Shown here one piece after another: positions 25,268-35,526 of a stretch of DNA of 64,000 nt. Location of the stretch: positions 178,455-242,454 of the forward strand of contig NZ_WHOA01000089.1 of the NCBI RefSeq assembly GCF_013141715.1, given 5' to 3'. Under the pieces are notes generated by a model. The model did not search any database. It was not told where the DNA came from and saw nothing but the letters and a program-made list of their open reading frames with translations. Source of the stretch: Paenibacillus phytorum. Its GTDB lineage: Bacteria; Bacillota; Bacilli; Paenibacillales; NBRC-103111. How positions within the stretch are numbered: position 1 is the stretch's first letter; each line of letters begins with the position of its first letter. A program made the position numbers and the translations under genes.

Positions 25268-25981
25268 CTAGAACTTTAACCAATCGGGGGTTATAGAGTT
25301 TAACCAAAGCGTGATTTGCGTCATTTTGCCTGTATAGAGCAGAACCGCAATGACGATCATCAAGCCCCCTCCTATTTTCATAATCAGGCTTGAATAGCGT
25401 AGTATCCATTTCGTAGATCCGATAAAAAAAGATAGTACAAAAAATGGAATCGCAAAACCTAGCGAATAGGCAGTCGTTAATTGAAACCATGTACCAGGTT
25501 CCGTTGTAGCCAACGCAAGGATGGCTGACAGAATCGGTCCAACACAAGGGGACCACCCTGCTGCAAACCCCATTCCAACAAGAACGGAACCAATATACCC
25601 GGCAGGACGAAATTTGATATTGAATTTACGTTCCTTCATTAACCATTGAGGCTGGAAAATGCCAAGCAAGAACAATCCCATGATGAAAATTAATAAAGCT
25701 GCTATTTGTCGAAGCAAATCACGATAATCGATGAAAAAATTGCCTAAGAATCCCGCTGTTAAGCCTAACGCATAAAAAATGATCGAAAACCCAACGATAA
25801 AACTTAACGTATGAAGCATCGTTTGACGTCGAACTGCCGAAGATGATTCCCCTGATTTCAATTCGCTAACTGAAATTCCCGTTATGTAGGAGAGATAAGA
25901 AGGATATAAGGGCAAACAACAAGGTGATATGAAGGAAGCAATTCCCGCCCATAAAGCAATCCACAAATTAACAGAATCCAT
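25268..25981 (-). CDS. ccdA: CcdA-type thiol-disulfide transmembrane transporter
   Basis: Six-helix membrane protein of the DsbD core family that passes reducing equivalents across the membrane for cytochrome c maturation and spore-envelope thioredoxins. 237 residues. The conserved SPCCLPLYPSYLSYITG (about 19-35) and GFAAGWSPCVGPILSAIL (about 137-154) hold the cysteines. ATG 25981 is 1 nt after the znuB stop, so it is the last gene of the zinc ABC operon, an unusual partner (see findings). Convergent with the splB remnant. Confidence 0.9.
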   Translation of the reverse strand: MDSVNLWIALWAGIASFISPCCLPLYPSYLSYITGISVSELKSGESSSAVRRQTMLHTLSFIVGFSIIFYALGLTAGFLGNFFIDYRDLLRQIAALLIFIMGLFLLGIFQPQWLMKERKFNIKFRPAGYIGSVLVGMGFAAGWSPCVGPILSAILALATTEPGTWFQLTTAYSLGFAIPFFVLSFFIGSTKWILRYSSLIMKIGGGLMIVIAVLLYTGKMTQITLWLNSITPDWLKF

Positions 25982-25982
25982 A

Positions 25983-26783
25983 TTAAATCCTCAATCCTCT
26001 TTTCAAAATGATCCCGATCAATATCGCTATGAGAGTGAGTACAACCGTTCCACCCGGAGCAAGATCCCACACACCCGCAACGACAAGACCAATGACAACT
26101 GCAATTTCAGAAAAAAGTATCGCTAAAAAGACGGAGTGCTTAAAGCTCCGAGCGATCAATAAACTGCACGCTACTGGTATCGTTAATAACGAGGATACTA
26201 GCAGTGCTCCGACAATTTTGATAGCGACTGATATCACAAGAGCCGTTAGCATTGTAATCATCATATTATAATATTTAAGCGGAAGTCCACTTACACTCGC
26301 AGCATCTTCATCAAAGAACATAAGAAAGAACTCTTTGAAATGGGCCGCGATTACACCTACTACGAGTACACAAACACCAAAAACAACCCATAAATCGGTT
26401 GAATCCAATGTGTAAATACTACCGAACAAATAACTCATTACGTTCATATTAAAGCCTTTACCAATGGTAAAAAGTAGAGTCGCCAGTGCAACCCCGCCTG
26501 ACATGATAATAGCTATGGAAAGCTCAGCGTAAGTCTTGTAGGCTTTGCGCAAACGTTCAATGGCAAACGATGCAAGCAAAGCGAACACGAGGCCAACCCC
26601 CAAAGGATACACGTTAATGAGAAATCCAAGAGCAACACCTGCAATTGAAACATGCGCAAGAGTATCCCCAATCATGGATAACCGTCGAAGGACAAGAAAA
26701 ACGCCCATTAAAGGCGCTGTAAGCCCAATCAGAATGCCACCAATTAATGCACGTTGAAAAAAGTATTCCGTAAATATGTCCAA
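25983..26783 (-). CDS. znuB: Zinc ABC transporter permease
   Basis: ABC-3 family membrane permease (266 residues, about eight membrane segments). The patterns QRALIGGILIGLTAPLMGVFLVLRRLSMIGDTLAHVSIAGVALG (9-52) and VSGLPLKYYNMMITMLTALVISVAIKIVGALLVSSLLTIPVA (155-195) are typical of ZnuB/AdcB/MntB proteins. TTG 26783 with AGGAG upstream. Follows znuC by 52 nt. Zinc is preferred over manganese because of the Zur-like box before znuA. Confidence 0.9.
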   Translation of the reverse strand: MDIFTEYFFQRALIGGILIGLTAPLMGVFLVLRRLSMIGDTLAHVSIAGVALGFLINVYPLGVGLVFALLASFAIERLRKAYKTYAELSIAIIMSGGVALATLLFTIGKGFNMNVMSYLFGSIYTLDSTDLWVVFGVCVLVVGVIAAHFKEFFLMFFDEDAASVSGLPLKYYNMMITMLTALVISVAIKIVGALLVSSLLTIPVACSLLIARSFKHSVFLAILFSEIAVVIGLVVAGVWDLAPGGTVVLTLIAILIGIILKRGLRI

Positions 26784-26835
26784 AATGCCCGCTCCTATAT
26801 AGGGATCTTTGTTTGGAGAACAAAGTCTCTCCTCT

Positions 26836-27615
26836 TTATTGAACTCCGATCATCTCACGAATCTGGCCGATTGAGTGTGTCAAATTCGTCTCACGGCAAT
26901 CCTCCGGATCATGGGTATGCTTTACATAAAACTTAATGCCGCCACTTACCTTCTGCGGCTCTGTCCCTAGATATGACTGCATCATGTCCATATCATGGGA
27001 TACCATGATGAAGGTCATATGATGATGCTGGTGCATGTGTCGGATCATTCGAAAAAATCCGACCTGCGTTTCAGCATCGATGCCAACCGTCGGCTCATCG
27101 AGAATGAGCAGCTCAGGGTTGTTTACGATCGCGCGTGCAAGGAAAGCACGCTGCTGTTGCCCGCCCGATAGCTGACCAATGCGTCGGTCAGCCAAATCCT
27201 CGATGCGCATTGCAAGCATCGCATCTTCGGCCTTTTGAAGGTCAGCTTTGGTCAACCGACGATAAACCCGCTTCTTGCTGTACATGCCAGATAAAACAAT
27301 TTCCCTGACTGTAGCTGGGAATAAGGGATTGAACGCATTTTTTTGAGGTACATAACCGATACGTTCCCAATCTTTGAATTGGCTCAGCGGGCGATCAAAC
27401 AGCCTGATCTCCCCAACTGTTGGTTTCAACAGACCGACAAGCATTTTAAGCAGTGTAGTTTTTCCAGCACCATTGGAACCAATGACACCCACAAAATCAC
27501 GTTCAAGAACATCGAAATGAAGTTTATCTATCACTTTCTTATTATCATAAGAGAATGAAAGGTCATCAATAGATACTATGCTCCGATGGCAAAAGTTTTT
27601 ACTGTTATTCTCCAT
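26836..27615 (-). CDS. znuC: Zinc ABC transporter ATP-binding protein
   Basis: ATPase of the importer, 259 residues. Walker A GSNGAGKTTLLK at 46-57, Q-loop VPQKNAFNPLFPATV near 95, signature LSGGQQQRAFLARAI near 143, Walker B ELLILDEPTVGID near 164, H-loop FIMVSHDMD near 197. The C-terminal tail is His/Cys-containing (VKHTHDPEDCRETN), which may bind metal. ATG 27615 follows AGGAG; 42 nt after znuA. Confidence 0.93.
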   Translation of the reverse strand: MENNSKNFCHRSIVSIDDLSFSYDNKKVIDKLHFDVLERDFVGVIGSNGAGKTTLLKMLVGLLKPTVGEIRLFDRPLSQFKDWERIGYVPQKNAFNPLFPATVREIVLSGMYSKKRVYRRLTKADLQKAEDAMLAMRIEDLADRRIGQLSGGQQQRAFLARAIVNNPELLILDEPTVGIDAETQVGFFRMIRHMHQHHHMTFIMVSHDMDMMQSYLGTEPQKVSGGIKFYVKHTHDPEDCRETNLTHSIGQIREMIGVQ

Positions 27616-27657
27616 CTTCTTACTCCTGACTCACTAAAGAATGGAATTACTCTTACC

Positions 27658-28581
27658 TTATTGTAAGGCAATTACTAAGTTTTTCAAATTTTCGTCCATG
27701 ATCGAGATATAATCTTTGCCTGACTTCATCTGTTCATCCGTTAATCCCTCAATCGGGTTAAGTACCATTGTGTCCACTTTAGCATCTTTAGCTAACGTTT
27801 TGGCTAATTTATCTGATACCAGTTCTTCAAAGAAAATATATTTCAAACCATGTTCTTTCAAAAACTCATTCATTTTCTTCAAATCCTGAGCCGTCGGCTC
27901 CGCATCCGGTGATAATCCCATTATGGACATTTGTGTTAAGCCATAATCCCTACATAAATAAGCAAAAGCGTGATGAGAAACCGCAATTTCTTTCTTCGAA
28001 GTACCACCAATTTCCTTTTTGTACCGCGCATCCAAATCGGTCAATTTCGCTGCATATTTCGTATAATTTTGCTCAAAAACATCCTTGTGAGCAGGATCCG
28101 CTTCAATCAGAGCTATTTTAATATTATTAGCCATTTTCATAGCGTTTAACGGACTTAACCAAGCATGAGGGTCATATTCCTCTTTATTTTCCGTCGTTTT
28201 TATTAAATCTGCCCCTTTACTGGCCTCAACAACCTTTAAAGTCGAGTCTGCTGACAAACTACCGAGGAAGTCCTCTACCCAACCTTCAAACCCTGCTCCT
28301 TGATACACAAAAATTTGGGCTTGTGTCATATTTTTGATGTCTCTGCTCTTTGGCGACCAGTCATGCGGTTCTACGCCAGCTGGAACCAAATTGATCGCAT
28401 TCACATACTCCCCGCCAATATTGCGAGTAAATTCATAAAGGGGATAAAAACTGGTCACTACATTGACTTTGCCTTGAACCATCTTAGCTTTCGAACTAGC
28501 AATACTTCCACAACCAGCCATGTAAATAGTTAAAATAGCCAACAAGACTATGTAAAGAACTCTATTATTTCTTATCATCAT
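27658..28581 (-). CDS. znuA: Zinc ABC transporter substrate-binding lipoprotein
   Basis: Cluster A-I metal-binding lipoprotein. ATG 28581 (MMIRNNRVLYIVLLAIL) is chosen for GGTGGG 6 nt upstream; 307 residues. Lipobox YMAGC near residue 23-27. Metal-binding histidines appear in GVEPHDWSP (near 80), EEYDPHAWLSP (near 140) and AVSHHAFAYL (near 205), with the final acidic ligand likely in the C-terminal lobe. The His-rich loop seen in many ZnuA proteins is short or missing. First gene of znuA-znuC-znuB-ccdA. Confidence 0.9.
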   Translation of the reverse strand: MMIRNNRVLYIVLLAILTIYMAGCGSIASSKAKMVQGKVNVVTSFYPLYEFTRNIGGEYVNAINLVPAGVEPHDWSPKSRDIKNMTQAQIFVYQGAGFEGWVEDFLGSLSADSTLKVVEASKGADLIKTTENKEEYDPHAWLSPLNAMKMANNIKIALIEADPAHKDVFEQNYTKYAAKLTDLDARYKKEIGGTSKKEIAVSHHAFAYLCRDYGLTQMSIMGLSPDAEPTAQDLKKMNEFLKEHGLKYIFFEELVSDKLAKTLAKDAKVDTMVLNPIEGLTDEQMKSGKDYISIMDENLKNLVIALQ

Positions 28582-28601
28582 AATCAACCCACCCATTTTC
28601 T

Positions 28602-28619
28602 AAATCGTAATAATTTTTA
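28602..28619 (-). promoter_or_regulatory. Candidate Zur box upstream of znuA
   Basis: The plus strand reads AAATCGTAATAATTTTTA. Against the palindromic consensus TCGTAATNATTACGA, 11 of 14 defined positions agree: the left half-site is perfect and the right half-site keeps ATT and the final A. It lies about 20 nt before the znuA start, where repressor binding would block transcription. Confidence 0.55.
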
Positions 28620-28680
28620 TTAACGAATTGATTATACGAGTCCCCTTAATTGAAGTCAATACATCGAAGCGCAAAAAACA

Positions 28681-28713
28681 AAAAAGCCAGCTGTCAAATT
28701 CACAGCATGGCCC
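28681..28713 (-). terminator. Terminator after the lipoprotein gene
   Basis: Minus-strand stem GCCATGCTGT / ACAGCTGGC with a 7-nt loop, followed by a T-rich run. Confidence 0.8.
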
Positions 28714-28743
28714 TATCTGTTGCAAGTAACTGGTTTGCTTTTG

Positions 28744-29148
28744 TTATTTCGTTTGACCTCCACCACCATCTGTCTTGTTCGAACTACCTGAATCTCCCTC
28801 CTTCGACCCACCTGAATCCTTTTTACTTGTATCCCCACTTCTCTTAGAATCAGATGGTTTATTACTTTCCTCTTTTAACTTCTTATAACGTTCTTCTGAT
28901 TGTTTAATAAGCTTGGTATCCTGATCAATCTTGTATTGAAGAATCTCATTGTAAATCTGGTATTGCTTTTTCAACTCTTGATCAATAACACTTTCTTTCC
29001 CCTTCGTACTCTGTGTTTTAGATTTCGATTGATCCTTTTTGGCATCCTCCTTCTTCTTACTTGAGTCGCCACCGAAAATCGAACAAGCCGATATAAGAAT
29101 AACCATTCCTGAAACACCCATTAATTTCACAAGAAACCGAACACTCAT
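28744..29148 (-). CDS. Lysine/serine-rich lipoprotein of unknown function
   Basis: A 134-residue predicted lipoprotein. ATG 29148 (MSVRFLVKLMGVSGMVILISAC) gives a good signal peptide with lipobox ISAC near residue 19-22; GGAGTGAGG precedes it. The mature part is very charged: KKKEDAKKDQSKSK, a helical middle (KQYQIYNEILQYKIDQDTKLIKQSEERYKKLKEE, possible coiled coil), then a Ser/Gly/Asp tail. I do not recognise the family. It stands alone between metG and the znu operon, with its own terminator. Confidence 0.75.
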   Translation of the reverse strand: MSVRFLVKLMGVSGMVILISACSIFGGDSSKKKEDAKKDQSKSKTQSTKGKESVIDQELKKQYQIYNEILQYKIDQDTKLIKQSEERYKKLKEESNKPSDSKRSGDTSKKDSGGSKEGDSGSSNKTDGGGGQTK

Positions 29149-29212
29149 ATGCCTCACTCCGTGGTTAGTTTCCTTTATCATGCCCCAGTCACATTAAAAA
29201 CACCCATACTAA

Positions 29213-29257
29213 CACAAACACCCCATACCGGAAAAATAAGGGATGAGGTGTTTGTTC
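29213..29257 (-). terminator. Candidate terminator after metG
   Basis: Minus-strand ACAAACACC pairs with GGTGTTTGT, extended inward by CATCC/GG-ATG with G-U pairs; loop TTATTTTTCC. No strong T-run follows, so termination is likely but not certain. Confidence 0.5.
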
Positions 29258-29270
29258 GTTTTGGCTCCTA

Positions 29271-31280
<2,010 letters not shown>

Positions 31281-31299
31281 CTAGCAAATAGTAGAAAAC

Positions 31300-31600
31300 A
31301 CAAAAAACCCTCATCCATCTTGGGACGAGAGTTGAACTCACGCGGTACCACCCAGGTTCCCCCGCCTTTCACAAGCTCGGGGCTCAGTAAGTCGATTACG
31401 ACTTGCCCATTAACGCTGGGACACGAGGCTAGCTTACTCCCATTTTGACATTTGCTTCACAAATGCAAACTAGGTAGCTCGAAGGCCTATTCTCCGGGAC
31501 CATATTCCAAACCTACTCCTATACCGGCTTTCACCTAACCCGGCTCTCTGTTTATAGGCATCCGTTTGTACTTATCCGTTCATCGAAACCATATATATAC
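31300..31600 (-). promoter_or_regulatory. T-box riboswitch (methionine) in the metG leader
   Basis: The minus strand carries the T-box sequence GGGTGGTACCGCG (about 31345-31357), then a terminator: CTCTCGTCC pairs with GGATGAGGG (9 bp with two G-U pairs) and is followed by TTTTTT. The alternative antiterminator would use the T-box bulge. Stem I has AGAGAGCCGGG pairing with CCCGG; inside, GGAATATGGT places ATG (31501-31503) at the specifier position, matching methionine and the downstream gene. AGGTGAAAGCCGG resembles the conserved stem I loop motif. Uncharged tRNA-Met should stabilise the antiterminator and raise metG transcription. Confidence 0.9.
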
Positions 31601-31637
31601 AACTTAAGGCAAATATATCGAAAAAATGAGCTGCCTG

Positions 31638-31886
31638 TCAAGCAGACTGATCGTTATGAGATAAATTTTCCGCTCGTGCCGGCACATGATCAACACCACC
31701 CGGATGAAAAGGATGGCATTTACAAATCCGTTTCACCGTTAACCATGATCCCTTCAACGCACCGTGAACTTCAATTGCTTCTAATGCATATTGCGAACAA
31801 GTGGGATAGAATCGGCAAGTAGGCGGCTTCAACGGAGAAATAAACTTCCGATAGAAATGAATAGGTACTTGTAAAGTCTTTTTCAA
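31638..31886 (-). CDS. yidD: Membrane protein insertion efficiency factor YidD
   Basis: Small inner-face protein assisting YidC-dependent insertion. TTG 31886 ([42 protein letters not shown]) is chosen; GGAGAGA is upstream and the 82-residue product has family length. [11 protein letters not shown] and [13 protein letters not shown] are the diagnostic motifs with conserved cysteines. Usually found in the rnpA-yidC cluster; here it stands alone downstream of metG and may be a second copy. Confidence 0.9.
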   Translation of the reverse strand: MKKTLQVPIHFYRKFISPLKPPTCRFYPTCSQYALEAIEVHGALKGSWLTVKRICKCHPFHPGGVDHVPARAENLSHNDQSA

Positions 31887-31978
31887 CCGAGTCTCTCTCC
31901 CTACTCCATTGTTTTTCAAAATATGATGCACATCCATCATGCCTGAAAAAAAGGACAGAGTCAATTCAAGCCTTCGTG

Positions 31979-32668
31979 CTAAGCTGAGAGTTGAAAACAC
32001 TTAAGAAAAGTAGGATATAAATAGATCGATGTAAACGTCTTGATCCAACTAATAAACGTAAACCCCGATCTATTCTTATTATTCAAATATCTTTGGTGAT
32101 TCTTAGGCAAACTACTCCGTATCATCAATTTGGAATTGAGTCTATTTATTTTGGATTCTAAGTATGAGCGCAGATTCCACTCGTTAGTGGAGTTTTGGTT
32201 TAAATCGGTTTGAGGCGTTTCTTCATTAAATTCCTGATCATTATCTGATGGAGTAACAGAGGCTGATTCTCTTACTTTCTGAAACAAATTAAGCCTATTT
32301 TCTTTAACCAAATTTGCATAATGAATTTTCTGAAGCATCAATTGAGCGCTTCTATAATTAATTTCAAGGATATGTGATAAAGAACTCGCCGTATACTCTT
32401 TGCCTTCTTGCAATAGCAATTGAATGGCACGGAACCAATGGAGTAGTGAGAGCTTGGATTTATGCATAATCGTCCCAGCAGTTATAGAAACCTGCGTTCT
32501 GCATTCCTTGCACTCTAATAATCTCCGTGTACGGATTCTAAAAGCTTCATTATAATCACAGCGAGGACAACAAAACCCATTAGACCAGCGCAACTTCATT
32601 AAGAAATTCTCACATTCCTCTTCTGTTAGAAACGTAAGAGTTTGCACATCGGTAAATTGTAGTTCCAT
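31979..32668 (-). CDS. Solitary IS1595-type zinc-ribbon protein lacking the transposase catalytic domain
   Basis: ATG 32668 ([14 protein letters not shown]), 229 residues. Residues 12-125 match the N-terminal part of IS1595-family transposases: [55 protein letters not shown], and an HTH-like [22 protein letters not shown]. Two CxxC pairs form the zinc ribbon. The DDE/DDN nuclease domain that should follow is absent; the rest is polar, Asn/Ser-rich and unrecognised. It could be a remnant or a domesticated DNA-binding protein. No inverted repeats were found at its ends. Confidence 0.7.
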   Translation of the reverse strand: MELQFTDVQTLTFLTEEECENFLMKLRWSNGFCCPRCDYNEAFRIRTRRLLECKECRTQVSITAGTIMHKSKLSLLHWFRAIQLLLQEGKEYTASSLSHILEINYRSAQLMLQKIHYANLVKENRLNLFQKVRESASVTPSDNDQEFNEETPQTDLNQNSTNEWNLRSYLESKINRLNSKLMIRSSLPKNHQRYLNNKNRSGFTFISWIKTFTSIYLYPTFLKCFQLSA

Positions 32669-32725
32669 ATCCTCACCCTTTCTCCAATTTAGAACATTTG
32701 TTCTTATTCTCATTATACCAAACAA

Positions 32726-33170
32726 ACGTTCCCTTGTGAAGTTCTTTTATTAAAGAACTCACATTTTAAAGAGTTGAATTCTGTTATATCTTTCTGGCTA
32801 TTTGAGCTAGCAATACAAACTTGGTAGAAATGAAATTCTGAGACATATACAAAATACCATTTAAAAAACTCTGTAATTCTGGAAGCTGATAGCCCCGATA
32901 ACTCTAATAATTCTACTAGCTCTGATAACTTTGCTAACTCTAGTACTCTGGCAGCAGTCGAAACTGAGGTAACACGTTAGCTCTGATAACACTGGTATTC
33001 TGTTAATTCAGGTTGTTTTAGTAGTAACGGTAGTAATGCTGAACCGACTGTTGAGTTGGATGATTCGGCTGAAGTTGGTGTAGTTGGTGTAGTTGGATAC
33101 ATATTGGAGGAATTACTTTAAATTTGATATTGTACTCAGATATCAGATCTGATAATCAGTTATAGTTGGT
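32726..33170. other. Intergenic low-complexity region, possible decayed Ser/Asn-rich coding sequence
   Basis: No recognisable gene. From about 32880 one plus frame reads EADSPDNSNNSTSSDNF and continues ANSSTLAAVETEVTR before a stop; short triplet-like units (TCTGATAACTCT, GTTGGTGTA twice) recur to about 33110. No start codon with a ribosome-binding site is present. It may be remnant of a repeat-rich surface protein or simple-sequence drift. Confidence 0.4.
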
Positions 33171-33600
33171 TATTGTTGGTTGTTGGCTATTGGTTATGGT
33201 TATTGGTTATTAGTTATTGATTGGTATTGGTTATTAGTTATTGATTGGTATTGGTTATTAGTTATTGATTGGTATTGGTTGGTTATTGGTTGGTTATTGG
33301 TTGGTTATTGGTTGGTTATTGGTTGGTTATTGGTTGGTTATTGGTTGGTTATTGGTTGGTTATCGGTAGTTGGTTGTTGGTATTGGTTGGTGGTTGGTGG
33401 TTGGTGGCTGTTGGTTTGGCTTTTAGTTTGGCTTTTAGTTTGGCTTTTAGTTGTTGGTAGTTAACTTTTGGTTGGTGCTTGGTTAGTGACTGTTGGCTGT
33501 TGGTTTGGCTTTTGGTTGTTACTTGTTGCCTGTTGGTTGTTGGTTGTTGGTTGTTGGTTGTTAGCTTTTGGTTATTAGCTATTGGTTTTTCGTTTAAGGA
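33171..33600. repeat. G/T-rich compound minisatellite
   Basis: The plus strand is almost pure G and T with some A. In order: about three copies of a 24-bp unit built on ATTAGTTATTGATTGGTATT (33208-33280), then about eight copies of the 11-bp unit GGTTATTGGTT (33278-33365), three copies of the 12-bp unit TTTGGCTTTTAG (33415-33450), and four copies of GGTTGTT (about 33535-33565). Because 11 is not a multiple of three, changes in that array alter reading frame. GG doublets at short regular spacing could form two-tetrad G-quadruplexes. Confidence 0.9.
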
Positions 33601-33720
33601 TATGCCATTTTCACTCATTGTAGATACCACAGAATTTACGTTTTGTTGACGAGTAGCCTGGGCTGACTTTTCCTCACAGTAGCTGAAAGTACCAAAACTA
33701 CATATATAATTTATTGCCAT
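33349..33720 (-). CDS. Q/N/T/K-rich ORF reading into the minisatellite; uncertain gene
   Basis: A 123-residue ORF. ATG 33720 has GGCAGGAT about 7-12 nt upstream. The first 40 residues (MAINYICSFGTFSYCEEKSA...) look non-repetitive; residues 45-123 are low complexity: NNQKLTTNNQQPTTNRQQ, then LKAKLKAKLKAKPTATNHQ, ending where the 11-bp repeats introduce TAA. No signal peptide, no recognised domain. Residues near 30-36 are encoded by an 18-bp motif also found at 52726. It may be spurious, or a protein whose tail length varies with repeat number. Confidence 0.35.
   Translation of the reverse strand: MAINYICSFGTFSYCEEKSAQATRQQNVNSVVSTMSENGISLNEKPIANNQKLTTNNQQPTTNRQQVTTKSQTNSQQSLTKHQPKVNYQQLKAKLKAKLKAKPTATNHQPPTNTNNQLPITNQ
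33617..33634 (-). repeat. Dispersed 18-bp motif, copy 1
   Basis: Reverse complement is TTCTGTGGTATCTACAAT, identical to 52726-52743 and near-identical (one change in 17) to 52812-52828. Confidence 0.6.
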
Positions 33721-33820
33721 TTGGCTATCCTGCCTTTCAAGGTGATTTTACTAAAATTGGTCGCGTCTATGCCGAGATCGACGATGTTGCATTGCTGCTA
33801 TATATAAAATTTCATAAATG

Positions 33821-33854
33821 AAAATAACCTCTGTCTTGAGACTGAGGTTATTTC
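33821..33854 (-). terminator. Terminator after the GH42 remnant
   Basis: Minus-strand stem AAATAACCTC / GAGGTTATTT with a 12-nt loop and trailing T-rich bases; suits the original beta-galactosidase gene. Confidence 0.75.
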
Positions 33855-33878
33855 CCGAAAACTTATAGAAGAATATCA

Positions 33879-35486
33879 TCAACTTATTGATAGAATGAGA
33901 ACACCTTTTGCTGAAAGTGTAACGGTATTGGTTACTGGTTGACCTACTATTAAGTCCGTTCCCTTTAAGGACCCTAAAACTACGTTCACGGGTTGATCAT
34001 TGTGATTTAGGATAAACAGATATGTTTCATTCTCATTGGTTCTTTGTGAAATCTCAACACCAGGAACAGGAGGAATTGGTGCTGTTATACCTTTTTCTTT
34101 GCACAAATTCGCTAAAAAGCCCTGTAAAAAGGATGGCTCAGGACTAGTGGCTACATACCAAGCTTGACCTGCCCCGAATTTATTTACGGTTAGTGCTGGC
34201 ATTCCTTGATAGAAATCGCTGCCATAGACCGCTTTTATCTCGGCTCCTTCTGAATGGATTAAGTCACATAGAAGTCCACATTGGTACTCACCGCTGAGTG
34301 CTCCCCATGTTTCTGTTAGCACGATTTGGTTGCTTTGATCAGGGAAAAGCGCATCGATTTCTTCTGCCCATATTCCGAGTACCTCACGCAATTCACCAGG
34401 GTAGCCGCCAAGTGAGACGATATCGTTCTCATTTACTATTCCGCTAAAGAATGTCGTCAGGAAGGTTCCTCCTGAACGGACGAAGTCCTCCACCCTCTTC
34501 GCGTAGCCTTTTTTCACCATGTAAAGCACAGGCGCAATAACGATATCATAGTCTGATAGATCTGTGTCTGTACCTATTAGATCGGCTTGAATATTTTGCT
34601 TAAATAGTGCGTCATAATATTTGTGGACCTCATCTACATATTTGAGGGCAACGGTTGGGCCACTGGACAGTTCTATGGCCCAGCGATTCTCCCAATCGAA
34701 AACGATAGCGACCCGAGCTTTGATTCTAGTATCCAGTAGGCTGTCGGAGAGTTTTTGCAGTTCAGACCCTAGCTCCGCGCATTCGCGGAACACTCGTGTA
34801 TGTTCATGTCCAACGTGCTCGATGACAGCTCCGTGATATTTTTCGCATGCACCTACTGATCGTCGAAGCTGGAAAAACAACACAGTATCCCCACCATGAG
34901 CCACTGCCTGATAGCTCCAAAGCTTCATAACACCAGGACGTTTAAGTGAATTATATGGCTGCCAGTTCTGTTGGCTAGGAGTTTGTTCCATAAGCATGAA
35001 TGGCTGTCCTTGCTTCAAGCCGCGCATAAGGTCATGTGTCATGGCCGTCAGACTAATAGGTGTATTTAGAGAAGGGTAATTATCCCAAGAGACAACATCT
35101 AAATGCTTAGCCCATTTGAAATAGTCTAATTCTTTATAAAGTCCCATTAAATTCGTTGTTACGGGGAGGTCAGGTGTATGTTTTTTGATGGCGTTATATT
35201 CTAGTTTATAACAGTCAAGCAAACTATTCGACATAAAACGGCGGTAATCGAGCGAGATTCCTTGGAAGTTAGTATTATCTACTCCCCATTCTTCGGAAAG
35301 AGCATTTGGTGGAACGATTTCTTCCCAATCATAGAAGGTATGACCCCAGAAACCCGTATTCCACACTTTATTCAATGTCTCGAGTGTTGTATAACGCTCT
35401 TGGAGCCAATTTCGGAAGCCGTCCGCACAATGATCGCAGTAACAATAGCCACCGTATTCATTAAAAACATGCCAGATTAGTACGGC
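33879..35486 (-). pseudogene. GH42 beta-galactosidase, 5'-truncated
   Basis: The open frame holds about 535 codons of a family normally near 670-690 residues. It begins abruptly after TAA at 35487-35489 with VLIWHVFNEYGGYCYCDHC, the region of the acid/base glutamate (NEYGG, about 35448-35462); the first ~130-140 codons and the start codon are missing. The nucleophile region FMLMEQTPSQQNW is intact, as are the trimerisation (AIVFDWENRWAIE) and C-terminal domains. The first usable start, TTG 35375, would exclude the acid/base residue. An AraC-type gene starts 41 nt beyond the break. The remaining frame has no internal stop, so the loss seems recent. Confidence 0.88.
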
Positions 35487-35526
35487 TTACACCCTTATAT
35501 AATAAAATGGAACAGGATCGTGAAAA

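Noticed and set aside
31979..32668. Complete IS1595 insertion sequence
   Set aside because: No catalytic domain and no terminal inverted repeats or target duplication could be found.
33180..33464. Plus-strand ORFs rich in W, L, V and G across the G/T repeat array
   Set aside because: They are direct translations of the tandem repeats (GGTTATTGGTT units), with no ribosome-binding site and no non-repeat protein sequence.
33171..33600. Possible CRISPR array
   Set aside because: The repeats are contiguous short units without unique spacers, and no cas gene is nearby.
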